Shown here piece by piece: positions 33,307 through 42,210 of a stretch of 64,000 bases of DNA. Source of the DNA: CAMLJR01 sp964631955 (GTDB lineage: Bacteria; Pseudomonadota; Gammaproteobacteria; Pseudomonadales; CAMLJR01); the NCBI GenBank assembly GCA_964631955.1, contig CAZWBA010000012.1, positions 51,381 through 115,380 on the forward strand. The letters run 5' to 3'. Under the pieces are notes generated by a model. It was not told where the DNA came from and searched no databases. It saw only the letters and a list, made by a program, of their open reading frames with translations. The position numbers and the translations under genes are program-made. Numbering within the stretch: the first letter of the stretch is position 1; each line of letters begins with the position of its first letter.

Positions 33307-35715
33307 TTAAAGCTTTTTCAATTCCGCCTCTGCCTCTTCTCGTCCCGGATATTGATGAGGCGAGGAGGTGGCTTTCGTCAATTCAGCTTTTGCCTTATCC
33401 GTTGCCCCGCTTTTTAGATAAGCCATGCCGAGGTGATAGCGTAGCTCAGGGGCAGGAATGTCATCCTTTAAAACGCTATTCAGCAACGAAATCGTCTGCT
33501 GATAGTTTTGCATTTTGTATTGCAGCCAGGCCAGCGTGTCGATAAGCAGCGGATTCTTGCTTTCGGCAAAACCGGCAGTCAGACTTTGTGCGCGACGTAA
33601 ATTTTCATCGGTGGGGTATTTCTCGATGAGCAGCACCGCCAGGTTATTCTTGATGACCTCGGCGTTAGGTTTCAGTTTGTGCGCTTTTTCGTAATTGCTC
33701 AATGCTAAATCATTGTTGCCGATACTCTGAGCATACTGAGCTTGCAGAACGAGTAAATCGAAGTTGTCAGGATTCTTCTGCAGACCTTCGTTGAACAACG
33801 CAGAAACTTTCTCAGGCTGCTTCTGCGCTAAATAAACAGCCAGAAGTTCGCGATATGCGGGGATGCGAGTGGGCTCCTTTTTAAGGGCGTCTTCGAGTAT
33901 CTGTTGTGCCTGTGAGAGTTTACCTGTCTGGCGGTAAACGGAACCGAGAATTTCCTGCGCGTGAATAAGTTCCGGGTGAGCTTTGACATGCCCTTCCAGA
34001 AAGGTTGTTGCCACATCAACCTGCTTGGTATTGGCATAGCTGGAAATCAGCATTTGTAGCGGCTCAACCGCACGAGGTTCTTTTTCCAGAGATTTTTTAA
34101 ATGAATCAATGGCGGCAGTAGTGTCCTTTTTCTGAAGGTGGGTTAAACCTTTCAGATGGAACCCGAGCGCTGCAGTATTGCTGTTCAGGATTAATTGATC
34201 GCAAATTTCAAATGCCTGCTGCCACTGTTGTTTTCGGACGTAAATGTCGACGAGAAGACTTGCGATCTCGGCATTCGTGCCTGCGATAGAACGGGCATGT
34301 TCGAGTTTCTTTTTCGCCTCATCAATTTGATTTCGACGAATTTCCAGGCGTGCTGCACCGGCTAGTGCAGCAACGTCGTTACCATTTTTATCGAGCGATT
34401 TTTTATAATTATCCAGTGCGAGATCCAGAGATCCGGTGCGCTCCTGTGCGGCTGCAAGAAGATTCAGCGCTTGAGAGGCATCCGGGGTGTTTTTCAAAAT
34501 GACGCGAAGATCTGCAATGGCGGTATCGGGCTGGTTATCCGCCAATGCCAGCCGCGCACGTGTGAGCAAGCCATCGGGATTCTCGGGCTCCAGTTTTAAA
34601 ATGTCTTTCAGCAAGGTGTCCGCTTCGGACCGCTTTTTCTGCGCCAGCAAAATTTCAACGACGCGATTGCGTGCATCGATACCTTCGCCCTTAACATCTT
34701 TATTGATGGTGTATTGATAAGTGGCGATAGCTTTATCCGGAGTATTTACCGCCAAATAAAAACGCGCGAGCGTAGCTCGCAATTTGTAATTATCAGGTTC
34801 CGCCTTATTGTATTCCTCAAGCTGCTTAATGGCTTCTTCGGAGTTGCGCTGTTTGGCGATAAATTCTACGAAGGTAAGTTTGAGCTCGGTATTATCGGGC
34901 TGATCCTTGATGGCTTGCTGCAATAGCGCTTCGGCGTCTCCAGCTCTATTTAACGAAAGATAATAACTGGCCAGCTGGCCAATGTAGGCTACCGTCTTTG
35001 GCTGAGCCTTGATCAGATCCTTCATCACCCCGATAGCTTTTTCGGATTGATTCTGTTTCGCGTACAGACTCGCCAGCATGGTGAGCAAATCATATTCTTC
35101 AGGGTTTGCTTTGATACTTTCAGTCAATACCTCTACAGCCTTTGCGGGATCACTATCGGCATAGATTGCTGCTAAAAGAGCGGATGAGCCTAAGTTCCCC
35201 GCTTGAATCGAAAGCGATTTTTCGGCGTGCTGAATGGCTTCTTCAGTTCTCTTCTGGCGCGCGGCAATGCTTGCCAGGACGGCGTAATAATCGGCATTGT
35301 TGGGGTCGAGTTCTTTGATTTTCTCAGCTTCTTCGCCAGCTTTTTCAAGCTGATTCGCTGCAACGAGGAATTGCGCAAGTTTGACGTGCGCTTTCAAAAG
35401 CTTTGGATCATTCTGGATGGCTGCGCTCAGCTCTCCATACATTTGCTGCCAGTTTTTTTCGGATTCGGCAATTTGTGCAACGACATAATGCGCCTGAGCA
35501 TTGTTTGCGTTTATCTGCAAAACGTTTTTCGCTTCGATACGAGCCTTGTCGTAATCTTTTTTCGCAAGATACTCTTCCGCACGCTGGAGATATTTCGCTT
35601 CCCGCTCTTCTTTTCCGCTGCAGCCCGCGAGAAATGTGTTCGACAATGTCAGGACCAGAGCTAACGGTAATATTTTTCTATGTGCTGCGCGTTTTGAATT
35701 TGTTTGCCGCGACAT
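33307..35715 (-). CDS. prsT: PrsT-type TPR-repeat lipoprotein of the exosortase system
   Basis: PrsT lipoproteins are regular members of exopolysaccharide/exosortase loci. They are probably part of a periplasmic or outer-membrane assembly platform. The 802 residues begin with a signal peptide and lipobox (LSNTFLAGC). The rest is almost wholly tetratricopeptide repeats, about 20 of them, of the form AxxxxxxAxxxYxxAL. GGAGGA precedes the ATG. It is the last gene of the minus-strand locus, directly before the bidirectional terminator. The gene symbol is by family resemblance. Confidence 0.85.
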   Translation of the reverse strand: MSRQTNSKRAAHRKILPLALVLTLSNTFLAGCSGKEEREAKYLQRAEEYLAKKDYDKARIEAKNVLQINANNAQAHYVVAQIAESEKNWQQMYGELSAAIQNDPKLLKAHVKLAQFLVAANQLEKAGEEAEKIKELDPNNADYYAVLASIAARQKRTEEAIQHAEKSLSIQAGNLGSSALLAAIYADSDPAKAVEVLTESIKANPEEYDLLTMLASLYAKQNQSEKAIGVMKDLIKAQPKTVAYIGQLASYYLSLNRAGDAEALLQQAIKDQPDNTELKLTFVEFIAKQRNSEEAIKQLEEYNKAEPDNYKLRATLARFYLAVNTPDKAIATYQYTINKDVKGEGIDARNRVVEILLAQKKRSEADTLLKDILKLEPENPDGLLTRARLALADNQPDTAIADLRVILKNTPDASQALNLLAAAQERTGSLDLALDNYKKSLDKNGNDVAALAGAARLEIRRNQIDEAKKKLEHARSIAGTNAEIASLLVDIYVRKQQWQQAFEICDQLILNSNTAALGFHLKGLTHLQKKDTTAAIDSFKKSLEKEPRAVEPLQMLISSYANTKQVDVATTFLEGHVKAHPELIHAQEILGSVYRQTGKLSQAQQILEDALKKEPTRIPAYRELLAVYLAQKQPEKVSALFNEGLQKNPDNFDLLVLQAQYAQSIGNNDLALSNYEKAHKLKPNAEVIKNNLAVLLIEKYPTDENLRRAQSLTAGFAESKNPLLIDTLAWLQYKMQNYQQTISLLNSVLKDDIPAPELRYHLGMAYLKSGATDKAKAELTKATSSPHQYPGREEAEAELKKL

Positions 35716-35733
35716 GATGTCCTCCAGTATGAA

Positions 35734-37380
35734 TTAAATAATCAAATTCCATGCTCTCGCTACCGCGATAAGCATCGATATAAGGGCTGCGCTTACTATA
35801 AAAATGGATGATTTGCCTTGAGACTTGCCAACAACGAATTCACAGCAGTACATGAGCACTCCGAGCCTCAGGGCGAATTCGCCAATTGAATAGCGATTAA
35901 TCGACTCGAATGGAAGTATCGGAATGACCACGATCATTACGAGAATCAGAAGGTCTTGCGTGTCAAGGCGGAAATGCTCGCGCCGTGTCATGCGTATTGC
36001 GATTCCAAGAACGATCACCAGACAGATATATATGGCATTGCCCCATTGTCGCCATTCCTGAATGAGTGGATTGACCATCATCAGATATACGCTTAATACG
36101 CTGGCGGAATAAACGCTGGCACGAATGGCCCAGATGGGATACCGGCGATAGCAGAGGAGAGTGAGGCCTCCAACCGCGAGCAGGGCAGCGGTTATGGGGC
36201 GAATGCCCAGGTCGTCTGATCGCGGATAGGCAGTCGGAAAAATCAAAAGTATCGCGGCTAACGCCTGTATGATGAGGCCTGAATTTTTGTAAAACCATTC
36301 GAATTTTCGAAGCAGAAAATTCCGCCGCTCGATGAAACCTTCGCTTTTGTTATCAACCCGGATTCGCCAGTTACTTCGTTGAGCCAGGGATAATATCGAT
36401 ATCAAGCTGATGGAGAATACCGCATAAATGGCAAGCAGCAGCGCATCCGGAGAAAAGCGGAGAACAAATGCAAGAGCGAGCAGGAGAATTTGCAGCAGGT
36501 AAATAATAGCGACGGCTTCATTGTGGTAAAAACCCAACGCCATAATTTTATGATGCAGATGATTTCGATCAGGCGAGAAAGGAGATCGTCCTTGTGCGAT
36601 GCGGATAACCATCACCGTAATCGTATCCAGAACCGGGAGTCCAAGTATCAATAAAGGTAGAACAGGGCTTACAGCGCAGGTGGCCGATTGCGTGATGAGA
36701 ATACTCAGGCAGGCAGTGATAAATCCAAGAAACTGACTACCCGCATCGCCCATAAATACGCGGGCGGGGAAGGTGTTATAACGAAGAAAGCCAAGAATGC
36801 CGCCAATGACGGTCAAGGAAATGAACGCGGCATTACTATTTTCACTGAGTTGCGTGAGTGCAAATAAAACCGCCAGAGCTAGAAGCGTCGTTCCCGCAGC
36901 AAGTCCATCGAGTCCGTCGGTCAGATTGACCGCATTGGTTACGCCCAGTATAAAAATAAACGTTAAGCCATAAGATAGCCATTGCGGGGCAGTCTCGAAA
37001 TCCATCATCGGAATACGCTGAATCAGGATGCCGCTTTTCATCACAATGAGGACCGCAAAAATCTGCCCTAGAAATTTCCACCGGTAATCGAGATTGTTGC
37101 GGTCATCGAGTGCGCCGAAAATGATGATAATGAGGCTGGCAATAAACAAGTAAAGCAGCGGCGGTGTGGAGGGCAAATACCATAGTAAAGGTATGGCCAC
37201 TCCCAGCACCATCGCCAACCCGCCACAGCGCGGTATTATCCGGGTATGCACCTTGCGTGAATCGGGATAATCGACCAAGCCGAGAGCGGGGGCAAAGCGA
37301 ATTGCCAAAGGCATCAACACCGCAGTAAGCAACATTGCGATGGTGAAGCTGTAAAGCAGCTGCATGAAAGCGAAGCTCAT
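35734..37380 (-). CDS. WecA-like undecaprenyl-phosphate sugar-1-phosphate transferase, extended
   Basis: This enzyme starts exopolysaccharide synthesis by putting a sugar phosphate on undecaprenyl phosphate at the inner membrane. Family motifs visible are DYPDSRKVHTRIIPRCGG, LTDGLDGLAAG and FPARVFMGDAGSQFLGF. At 548 residues it is much longer than ordinary WecA (about 360). About 190 residues of extra hydrophobic sequence (some six more helices) follow the transferase domain. With WecB and WecC encoded in the same locus, UDP-GlcNAc is the probable donor. It lies between prsT and exosortase. Confidence 0.88.
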   Translation of the reverse strand: MSFAFMQLLYSFTIAMLLTAVLMPLAIRFAPALGLVDYPDSRKVHTRIIPRCGGLAMVLGVAIPLLWYLPSTPPLLYLFIASLIIIIFGALDDRNNLDYRWKFLGQIFAVLIVMKSGILIQRIPMMDFETAPQWLSYGLTFIFILGVTNAVNLTDGLDGLAAGTTLLALAVLFALTQLSENSNAAFISLTVIGGILGFLRYNTFPARVFMGDAGSQFLGFITACLSILITQSATCAVSPVLPLLILGLPVLDTITVMVIRIAQGRSPFSPDRNHLHHKIMALGFYHNEAVAIIYLLQILLLALAFVLRFSPDALLLAIYAVFSISLISILSLAQRSNWRIRVDNKSEGFIERRNFLLRKFEWFYKNSGLIIQALAAILLIFPTAYPRSDDLGIRPITAALLAVGGLTLLCYRRYPIWAIRASVYSASVLSVYLMMVNPLIQEWRQWGNAIYICLVIVLGIAIRMTRREHFRLDTQDLLILVMIVVIPILPFESINRYSIGEFALRLGVLMYCCEFVVGKSQGKSSIFIVSAALISMLIAVARAWNLII

Positions 37381-37424
37381 GAGTTAGATCCGTCACGGGT
37401 AACTGGATATGTCATGCGCATCGC

Positions 37425-39017
37425 TTATGGTACATATGCCGGGAGCAGCGGATAGAAGTCTGTTAGAAATTGTTTCAGCCGTTGATCCGCTTCTTCTACA
37501 GAGTGGCCACTTGGTACTGCGGTCACTACCCGAACTAACGCACCGTCTGAGCGTGAACGAGTCAATGAGTCCCAGAAAATAAACCATTTCGCGAGGTACT
37601 CATTCGTAATATTTCGGTCGCGACCATCGAACCAGTAATAGACGATATTGGTGTAATCGCCCTTTTGAATCACAGCTCTATTAACCTGCAGAGACTTGCC
37701 GTTGGCTCGCTGAATTTCTTCAAGTCGAGGCTGCGCGAGTTCGGTAATACGCCAGCCTCCGCCCGGAATACATGAGCGCGGTGAGTGAATTGAAGCTCCC
37801 TTTTTCTGTGATTCATACCAGGCGACATAAAAGTTGACGGGTATGGAGTTAACCCCCGAATGGTAATCCGCGATGATGTAATCGCTAAATTTCAAAGTGT
37901 CGATAATGTTCTGTTCCATACCGGCTTCTTGCCCGGTCCAACCGTTGTGATTGAGTGGGAAATGGTTGAATCGTTCTCTGGATGGCGTAATCTCATCGCG
38001 CTCGCCGAGCGTCACCAGGAAAGGCGTGCTGATTAGCAGCAATAGGCAAACGGCGAGGAACGGACGTTGCTTATCAGACGAAAGATTAAAATCCTTGAGA
38101 CCGATGGAGATTTTAGGGGTGTCGAGATTAACGAGATCCAATACACCATGCCGCCGCGCGGTAAATAGCTGAAAAGCTGCAATTTCAAGGAATAGAATGC
38201 CAACACAGCCCATGAATACAATCCAGCCCTCGAAGTCATGAAGGAAACCCTCCGCCATTTCGATGCCCCACTTATCGACCGTTACGCCAATGACGCCGAT
38301 ACGGAAGCTATTCATGAAAATTGTTATTGGAATCGTTGTCAGAAAAATAGCAATTCGTTGCCAGATTGGGCCACGGTAGAGATATCCGATTAAGAAGCCA
38401 AAGCTCATTAACGGGAAAAGATAACGTAGGCCAGAGCAGGCTTCGGCAACTTGTAATTGCATTGCTCCGAGATCGATTACGTTCCCTTCCAGATGCACGC
38501 TTATACCGAAAAGCCGGATTACTGCTACTCCTATCACTGATGACCAGAGTTGCAGCTGGCTCGATAAGTTGAAGTAAAGAAAATTGGGAAGAGGGATCAT
38601 GAAGATCAGATAGATGAAGGCAGCCCATGTCAGCCTGAAGCTTTTCGTGCCAAAAAAGGCCAGTGCCACACCGGTGAATGACACGAGAAAACCATATTGA
38701 ATCAGGGTGTATAGGGCGCTCAACTCACCAACAAAAAATAAAAATAAACCAATCGCAACCAGAGCAAATCCTGCCCATGATCCTTTTCGGGTCGCCTCGG
38801 GTAGGGCGTTTATTTGTTGCCACAGTAAAAAAAGGGCAACCAGGGGAATCATATAACCATGACTATATTCTTCATTTTCCCACCACTTCACCATTAACTG
38901 CAGTCCGTCGCGGTAAATGAAAAAGAGCCCCCCCAGAGCTATCAGCAATAAACCCCACAGCCAAACGTTCTTGTCTTTTACTGGTAGCTCAGAAGATACT
39001 TCGGAGAGTTGGTTCAT
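37425..39017 (-). CDS. xrtD: Exosortase D fused to EpsI (VPLPA-CTERM type)
   Basis: Exosortases are membrane transpeptidases that cut proteins at a C-terminal sorting signal. The 530 residues have about eight membrane helices and a C-terminal EpsI (DUF3485) domain (about 330-530), the XrtD architecture. The catalytic set is Cys194 (AEACSGLRY), Arg239 (NSFRI) and His260 (GFLHDFEGW). The matching substrate gene with a VPVPAAAW signal is at 60739-61359, upstream of the whole operon. The EpsI part has HSPRSCIPGGGW. The call of type D rests on the fused EpsI domain and on the substrate signal. Confidence 0.9.
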   Translation of the reverse strand: MNQLSEVSSELPVKDKNVWLWGLLLIALGGLFFIYRDGLQLMVKWWENEEYSHGYMIPLVALFLLWQQINALPEATRKGSWAGFALVAIGLFLFFVGELSALYTLIQYGFLVSFTGVALAFFGTKSFRLTWAAFIYLIFMIPLPNFLYFNLSSQLQLWSSVIGVAVIRLFGISVHLEGNVIDLGAMQLQVAEACSGLRYLFPLMSFGFLIGYLYRGPIWQRIAIFLTTIPITIFMNSFRIGVIGVTVDKWGIEMAEGFLHDFEGWIVFMGCVGILFLEIAAFQLFTARRHGVLDLVNLDTPKISIGLKDFNLSSDKQRPFLAVCLLLLISTPFLVTLGERDEITPSRERFNHFPLNHNGWTGQEAGMEQNIIDTLKFSDYIIADYHSGVNSIPVNFYVAWYESQKKGASIHSPRSCIPGGGWRITELAQPRLEEIQRANGKSLQVNRAVIQKGDYTNIVYYWFDGRDRNITNEYLAKWFIFWDSLTRSRSDGALVRVVTAVPSGHSVEEADQRLKQFLTDFYPLLPAYVP

Positions 39018-39044
39018 TGCTGTTATCCGTAGTAGAAAATGTAT

Positions 39045-40274
39045 TTAGCGTTTTTTGGATGCAGTGTTTATCAGTAATTTCTCGAACCGGCCAGCGAGAA
39101 CGGTGCGGTCAAAATTTGCCGCTACATAAGCTCTTCCATGATCTCCGATTTCCTCCCTTAAAGCCGTTGAGTCGGCCAGCGTTAAGAGGGCGGCTGTTAA
39201 TTGTTCTACATTTTCAGGCTCGATCACGATGCCAGCCCCGCTTTCCTGGATCAGCTCAGCGCTTTCGCCTGCAACTCCAAGGATGATGGGCTGGCGCATT
39301 GCCATGCTTTCAAAAATCTTGGACGGAATAACTGTTAAAAATAAATCGAGCTTTTTCAACACCACCAGGCTGACGTCCGTAACTGACCATAATTTGGGCA
39401 TTTCTGTTTTAGGTAGCTGCCCCAGAAGTTTTATGTTCTTGAGTCCGCGGCGCTCGACTTCTGCCACCAGGCGAGCGCGCTCTGCGCCATCGCCGGCCAG
39501 CAAAATAACTATGTCATCCCGTTTTTTGAGCTCCTGCGCCGCATCGATCAAGAGGTCTAGCCCGTGGGCCATGCCATGAGTACCGACATAGGCCGCCACG
39601 AACTTGCCTTCGACACCAAGTTGTCGTGCAAATTCATGATTCTTTTCGCAAGGCTCAAAAAATTTAAGATCGACGCCATTGCGGATTACCGTGATTCGAT
39701 CCGGGCTGCCCCCGCGCGCGGCGATATGCCGCTCAAATGCATAGGTCACCGGGACTATATGGTCAGCTTTGCGGTATACGAAGCGTTCGATGGCCTCAAG
39801 GGTGCGAATGATAAGAGGGTTTTTGATCGCACCCACCGCAAGGATGGATTCCGGCCACAAATCTCGAATTTCCAGTATCCAGGGGCATCTTTTGAGCCGA
39901 GATACGAAGTAGCCAGCCAGGCCGTTGAAAAACTGGGGTGATGTGGAAATAACAATATCGGCCTTTGGCAGAAAGGGGGCCGCTACAATAGCCATCAGCA
40001 TGTAGAACACATAATTGAATGTGCGTTTGAGAAAGCCTTCATTGGCAGTAATGTAGGTCAGTATCTTGATCGCCTTGATACCGTCTTTGTATTCAGTGTG
40101 GATCAGCTTGTTGCTATAACCGGGGTAAGCCTTACCCATGGGGTGATGAGGTACACAGCTTATGACGGTCACCTCGTGGCCAAGCTCGACCCAGCGGCGG
40201 CAATGCTCGTATGTGCGGGTAGCAGGAGCGTTCACTTCTGGCGGGAAGTAATGTGATAAGAAGAGTATTTTCAT
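39045..40274 (-). CDS. Glycosyltransferase, GT4 (WbuB-like)
   Basis: This is a 409-residue GT-B glycosyltransferase that adds a sugar to the lipid-linked repeat unit. The N-terminus SHYFPPEVNAPATRTYE and middle ILEIRDLWPESI are typical of WbuB-like enzymes, often fucosamine or N-acetylhexosamine transferases. The nucleotide-binding C-terminal half has YVGTHGMAHGLD and the usual Glu-rich region (ESMAMRQPIILGVAGES). The sugar cannot be read from sequence. It lies between the exosortase and the heparinase-like gene, with a 219-base gap upstream that may hold an internal promoter. Confidence 0.88.
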   Translation of the reverse strand: MKILFLSHYFPPEVNAPATRTYEHCRRWVELGHEVTVISCVPHHPMGKAYPGYSNKLIHTEYKDGIKAIKILTYITANEGFLKRTFNYVFYMLMAIVAAPFLPKADIVISTSPQFFNGLAGYFVSRLKRCPWILEIRDLWPESILAVGAIKNPLIIRTLEAIERFVYRKADHIVPVTYAFERHIAARGGSPDRITVIRNGVDLKFFEPCEKNHEFARQLGVEGKFVAAYVGTHGMAHGLDLLIDAAQELKKRDDIVILLAGDGAERARLVAEVERRGLKNIKLLGQLPKTEMPKLWSVTDVSLVVLKKLDLFLTVIPSKIFESMAMRQPIILGVAGESAELIQESGAGIVIEPENVEQLTAALLTLADSTALREEIGDHGRAYVAANFDRTVLAGRFEKLLINTASKKR

Positions 40275-40493
40275 TCGTGAGTGGCGCTACATCTGACCTT
40301 TGCTGGCATCTTATTAAGTTATTTTGTACGCCAAGTTACAAGCGGCCCTCAAGGAACACTGATGCCTGTTCATAGTTGCGAGGACGGGAGCTAAGCTACC
40401 ACCTTAGGTTTTGTTTTTCCAGATTACTGATAAACAATTGAGTGCTCGACACCCCGGGAGCTTGTAAAAACAGTACCGGTTTATAGGTTCAAA

Positions 40494-42176
40494 TCAAATT
40501 CGCTTTAATTTATATGACAATTTTTCAGGAAGGGTCGAATGTGAGAAGGTTTGAAGTTGCTGGTTGGCAAGCTTCACCCCGAATTGTGGGCAAAACCAAC
40601 TTTCGGAAGATTGCGACAAGGACATCGCATCAATTGATGCAATGGATTGTGTACCCAGACCGATAATTATCGCCTCGCCTTGAGTCAAGCAATCAGTTGA
40701 TGGATGCAGGTGCAGCAGGCTTTTAATTTGATGTGTAGCCGTGCTCTTTCCATTGACGTCATCTATGACCTCGACTTCAAGAATATCCCCGGCATCATCC
40801 AGTGTAATGGAAACGGTACGACGATGAGTGATTCGTGCTTTTGATGCAGGAAACCCTTGGTACGCTCCTTCAAAAATAACTTTATTGCCGTCCTTACTAA
40901 TCGAGGCATGGAGTCGGTTTGCACGACGGCCGACACGAAACTCTCCCCATATTTCCGATTGTTCGTAGTTATCAATGGTTATCGTATTGTGGGCTGCTGT
41001 ACTGCGTACGTAGTGGCGCATCGGACCGGGTTCGTATTCGTAAACACCGCTGTCGACCACTATCCATTGATGATTCAGCATTAATACAAAGCTTAAGAAA
41101 TCACAGTGCGTATGGCCTGGCTGATAGGCGGGACCAATGTTGCCGCAGTCGATGAGAAAATAATCCCCTCCAGATTTCCAGCCGAATAAACCACTATCCG
41201 GTAAATCGATCAATGCTGCTTTATGTATTTTTATATCGAAGCCTAGCTCCTGGGCTTTTGCAAAGATCATGCTTGGGCGTGATGCTGTGCCGCTCGCAGA
41301 ATCATTAAAGAGAGGAATGTCGTCATCGGGTGTGACAATCATGGCCAAAAATTTCAATCCAGCGACGATCGTGCATGTGAGGCTGTTTATCGTTTCAGTC
41401 TTTACGAGATTATTGTTTTGGCTGATCAGGGCGTAAAGGTCGAGGTAATCTTCAAGCAGTATGCAATGATATTGCGGGCTGCGCTCGTAATGTCCCCCAT
41501 CGGATAGCGTCTGTTCATGGAGCTGTGCAGCGAGCTCGTTTTGAAAATGCGCCAACCAGTGTGAGCTATTACTCGTATCGAAAAAAATCGCAGAAAACAG
41601 CATTGCCTTTACATTCTCAAAATAATGATTGGCAAGGATATGCAGCTCCAGATTTCGTTCGAGCCATCTTGCCTGCAAATACAAACTGCTCAGCCATTCA
41701 GAGCGAATTTTTTCCGGGGGTAGTGACCAGAAAAATAAGCACCAATTAACAATGCGTAAGCTGGCGGTGTAGGGCTCCCAGGCGGGCTCCGAACCTTGTG
41801 GATTATTTGCAATCCAGTCGTCGAGCAATGCGATTTTTTGAGATAACGGCCGTTCTGCATCGCGTAGAAAATCAAAATAGTGGAGGTTGTAACGCCATAA
41901 TCGCTGCGCGTCAGCTGGGCACCAGTTCATCCCGTCTTTCGGGAAGGTCAGAGTGCTGTTCAAAAAATCGAAAGAGTAATCTGAAAATGCGTCGTCCGTA
42001 TGCTTGAGCTGCAAAACTGAATGTATTGAAATTTTTCTTAAAGTGAGTTCCTCCGGGAAGGAGGTAATTCTGGTGGGTCCAATAATTCGCCTTAAAAAAA
42101 AATACCAAATCTGAAGCAGCTTTAAATGTCTTACCGTATGAAATGTCCGTAGCCAACGTCTTATTTTTTTTGACAT
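40494..42176 (-). CDS. Heparinase II/III family polysaccharide lyase-like protein
   Basis: This is a 560-residue protein of the heparinase II/III family. An alpha-helical toroid fills the first half (WRYNLHYFDFL, WEPYTASLRIVNW, ILANHYFENVKAM, GGHYERSPQYH). A beta-sandwich follows (QPGHTHCDFLSFVLM, VDSGVYEYEPGPMRHYVRSTAAHNTI). His in GHTHCD and Tyr in EYEPG are the usual active residues. There is no signal peptide, so its location is unclear. In an EPS locus it may trim or release polymer containing a uronic acid such as ManNAcA, which wecC implies. Confidence 0.86.
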   Translation of the reverse strand: MSKKIRRWLRTFHTVRHLKLLQIWYFFLRRIIGPTRITSFPEELTLRKISIHSVLQLKHTDDAFSDYSFDFLNSTLTFPKDGMNWCPADAQRLWRYNLHYFDFLRDAERPLSQKIALLDDWIANNPQGSEPAWEPYTASLRIVNWCLFFWSLPPEKIRSEWLSSLYLQARWLERNLELHILANHYFENVKAMLFSAIFFDTSNSSHWLAHFQNELAAQLHEQTLSDGGHYERSPQYHCILLEDYLDLYALISQNNNLVKTETINSLTCTIVAGLKFLAMIVTPDDDIPLFNDSASGTASRPSMIFAKAQELGFDIKIHKAALIDLPDSGLFGWKSGGDYFLIDCGNIGPAYQPGHTHCDFLSFVLMLNHQWIVVDSGVYEYEPGPMRHYVRSTAAHNTITIDNYEQSEIWGEFRVGRRANRLHASISKDGNKVIFEGAYQGFPASKARITHRRTVSITLDDAGDILEVEVIDDVNGKSTATHQIKSLLHLHPSTDCLTQGEAIIIGLGTQSIASIDAMSLSQSSESWFCPQFGVKLANQQLQTFSHSTLPEKLSYKLKRI

Positions 42177-42210
42177 ATCACATAAATTCTTTTTGGTATT
42201 ATGTTTTTAA

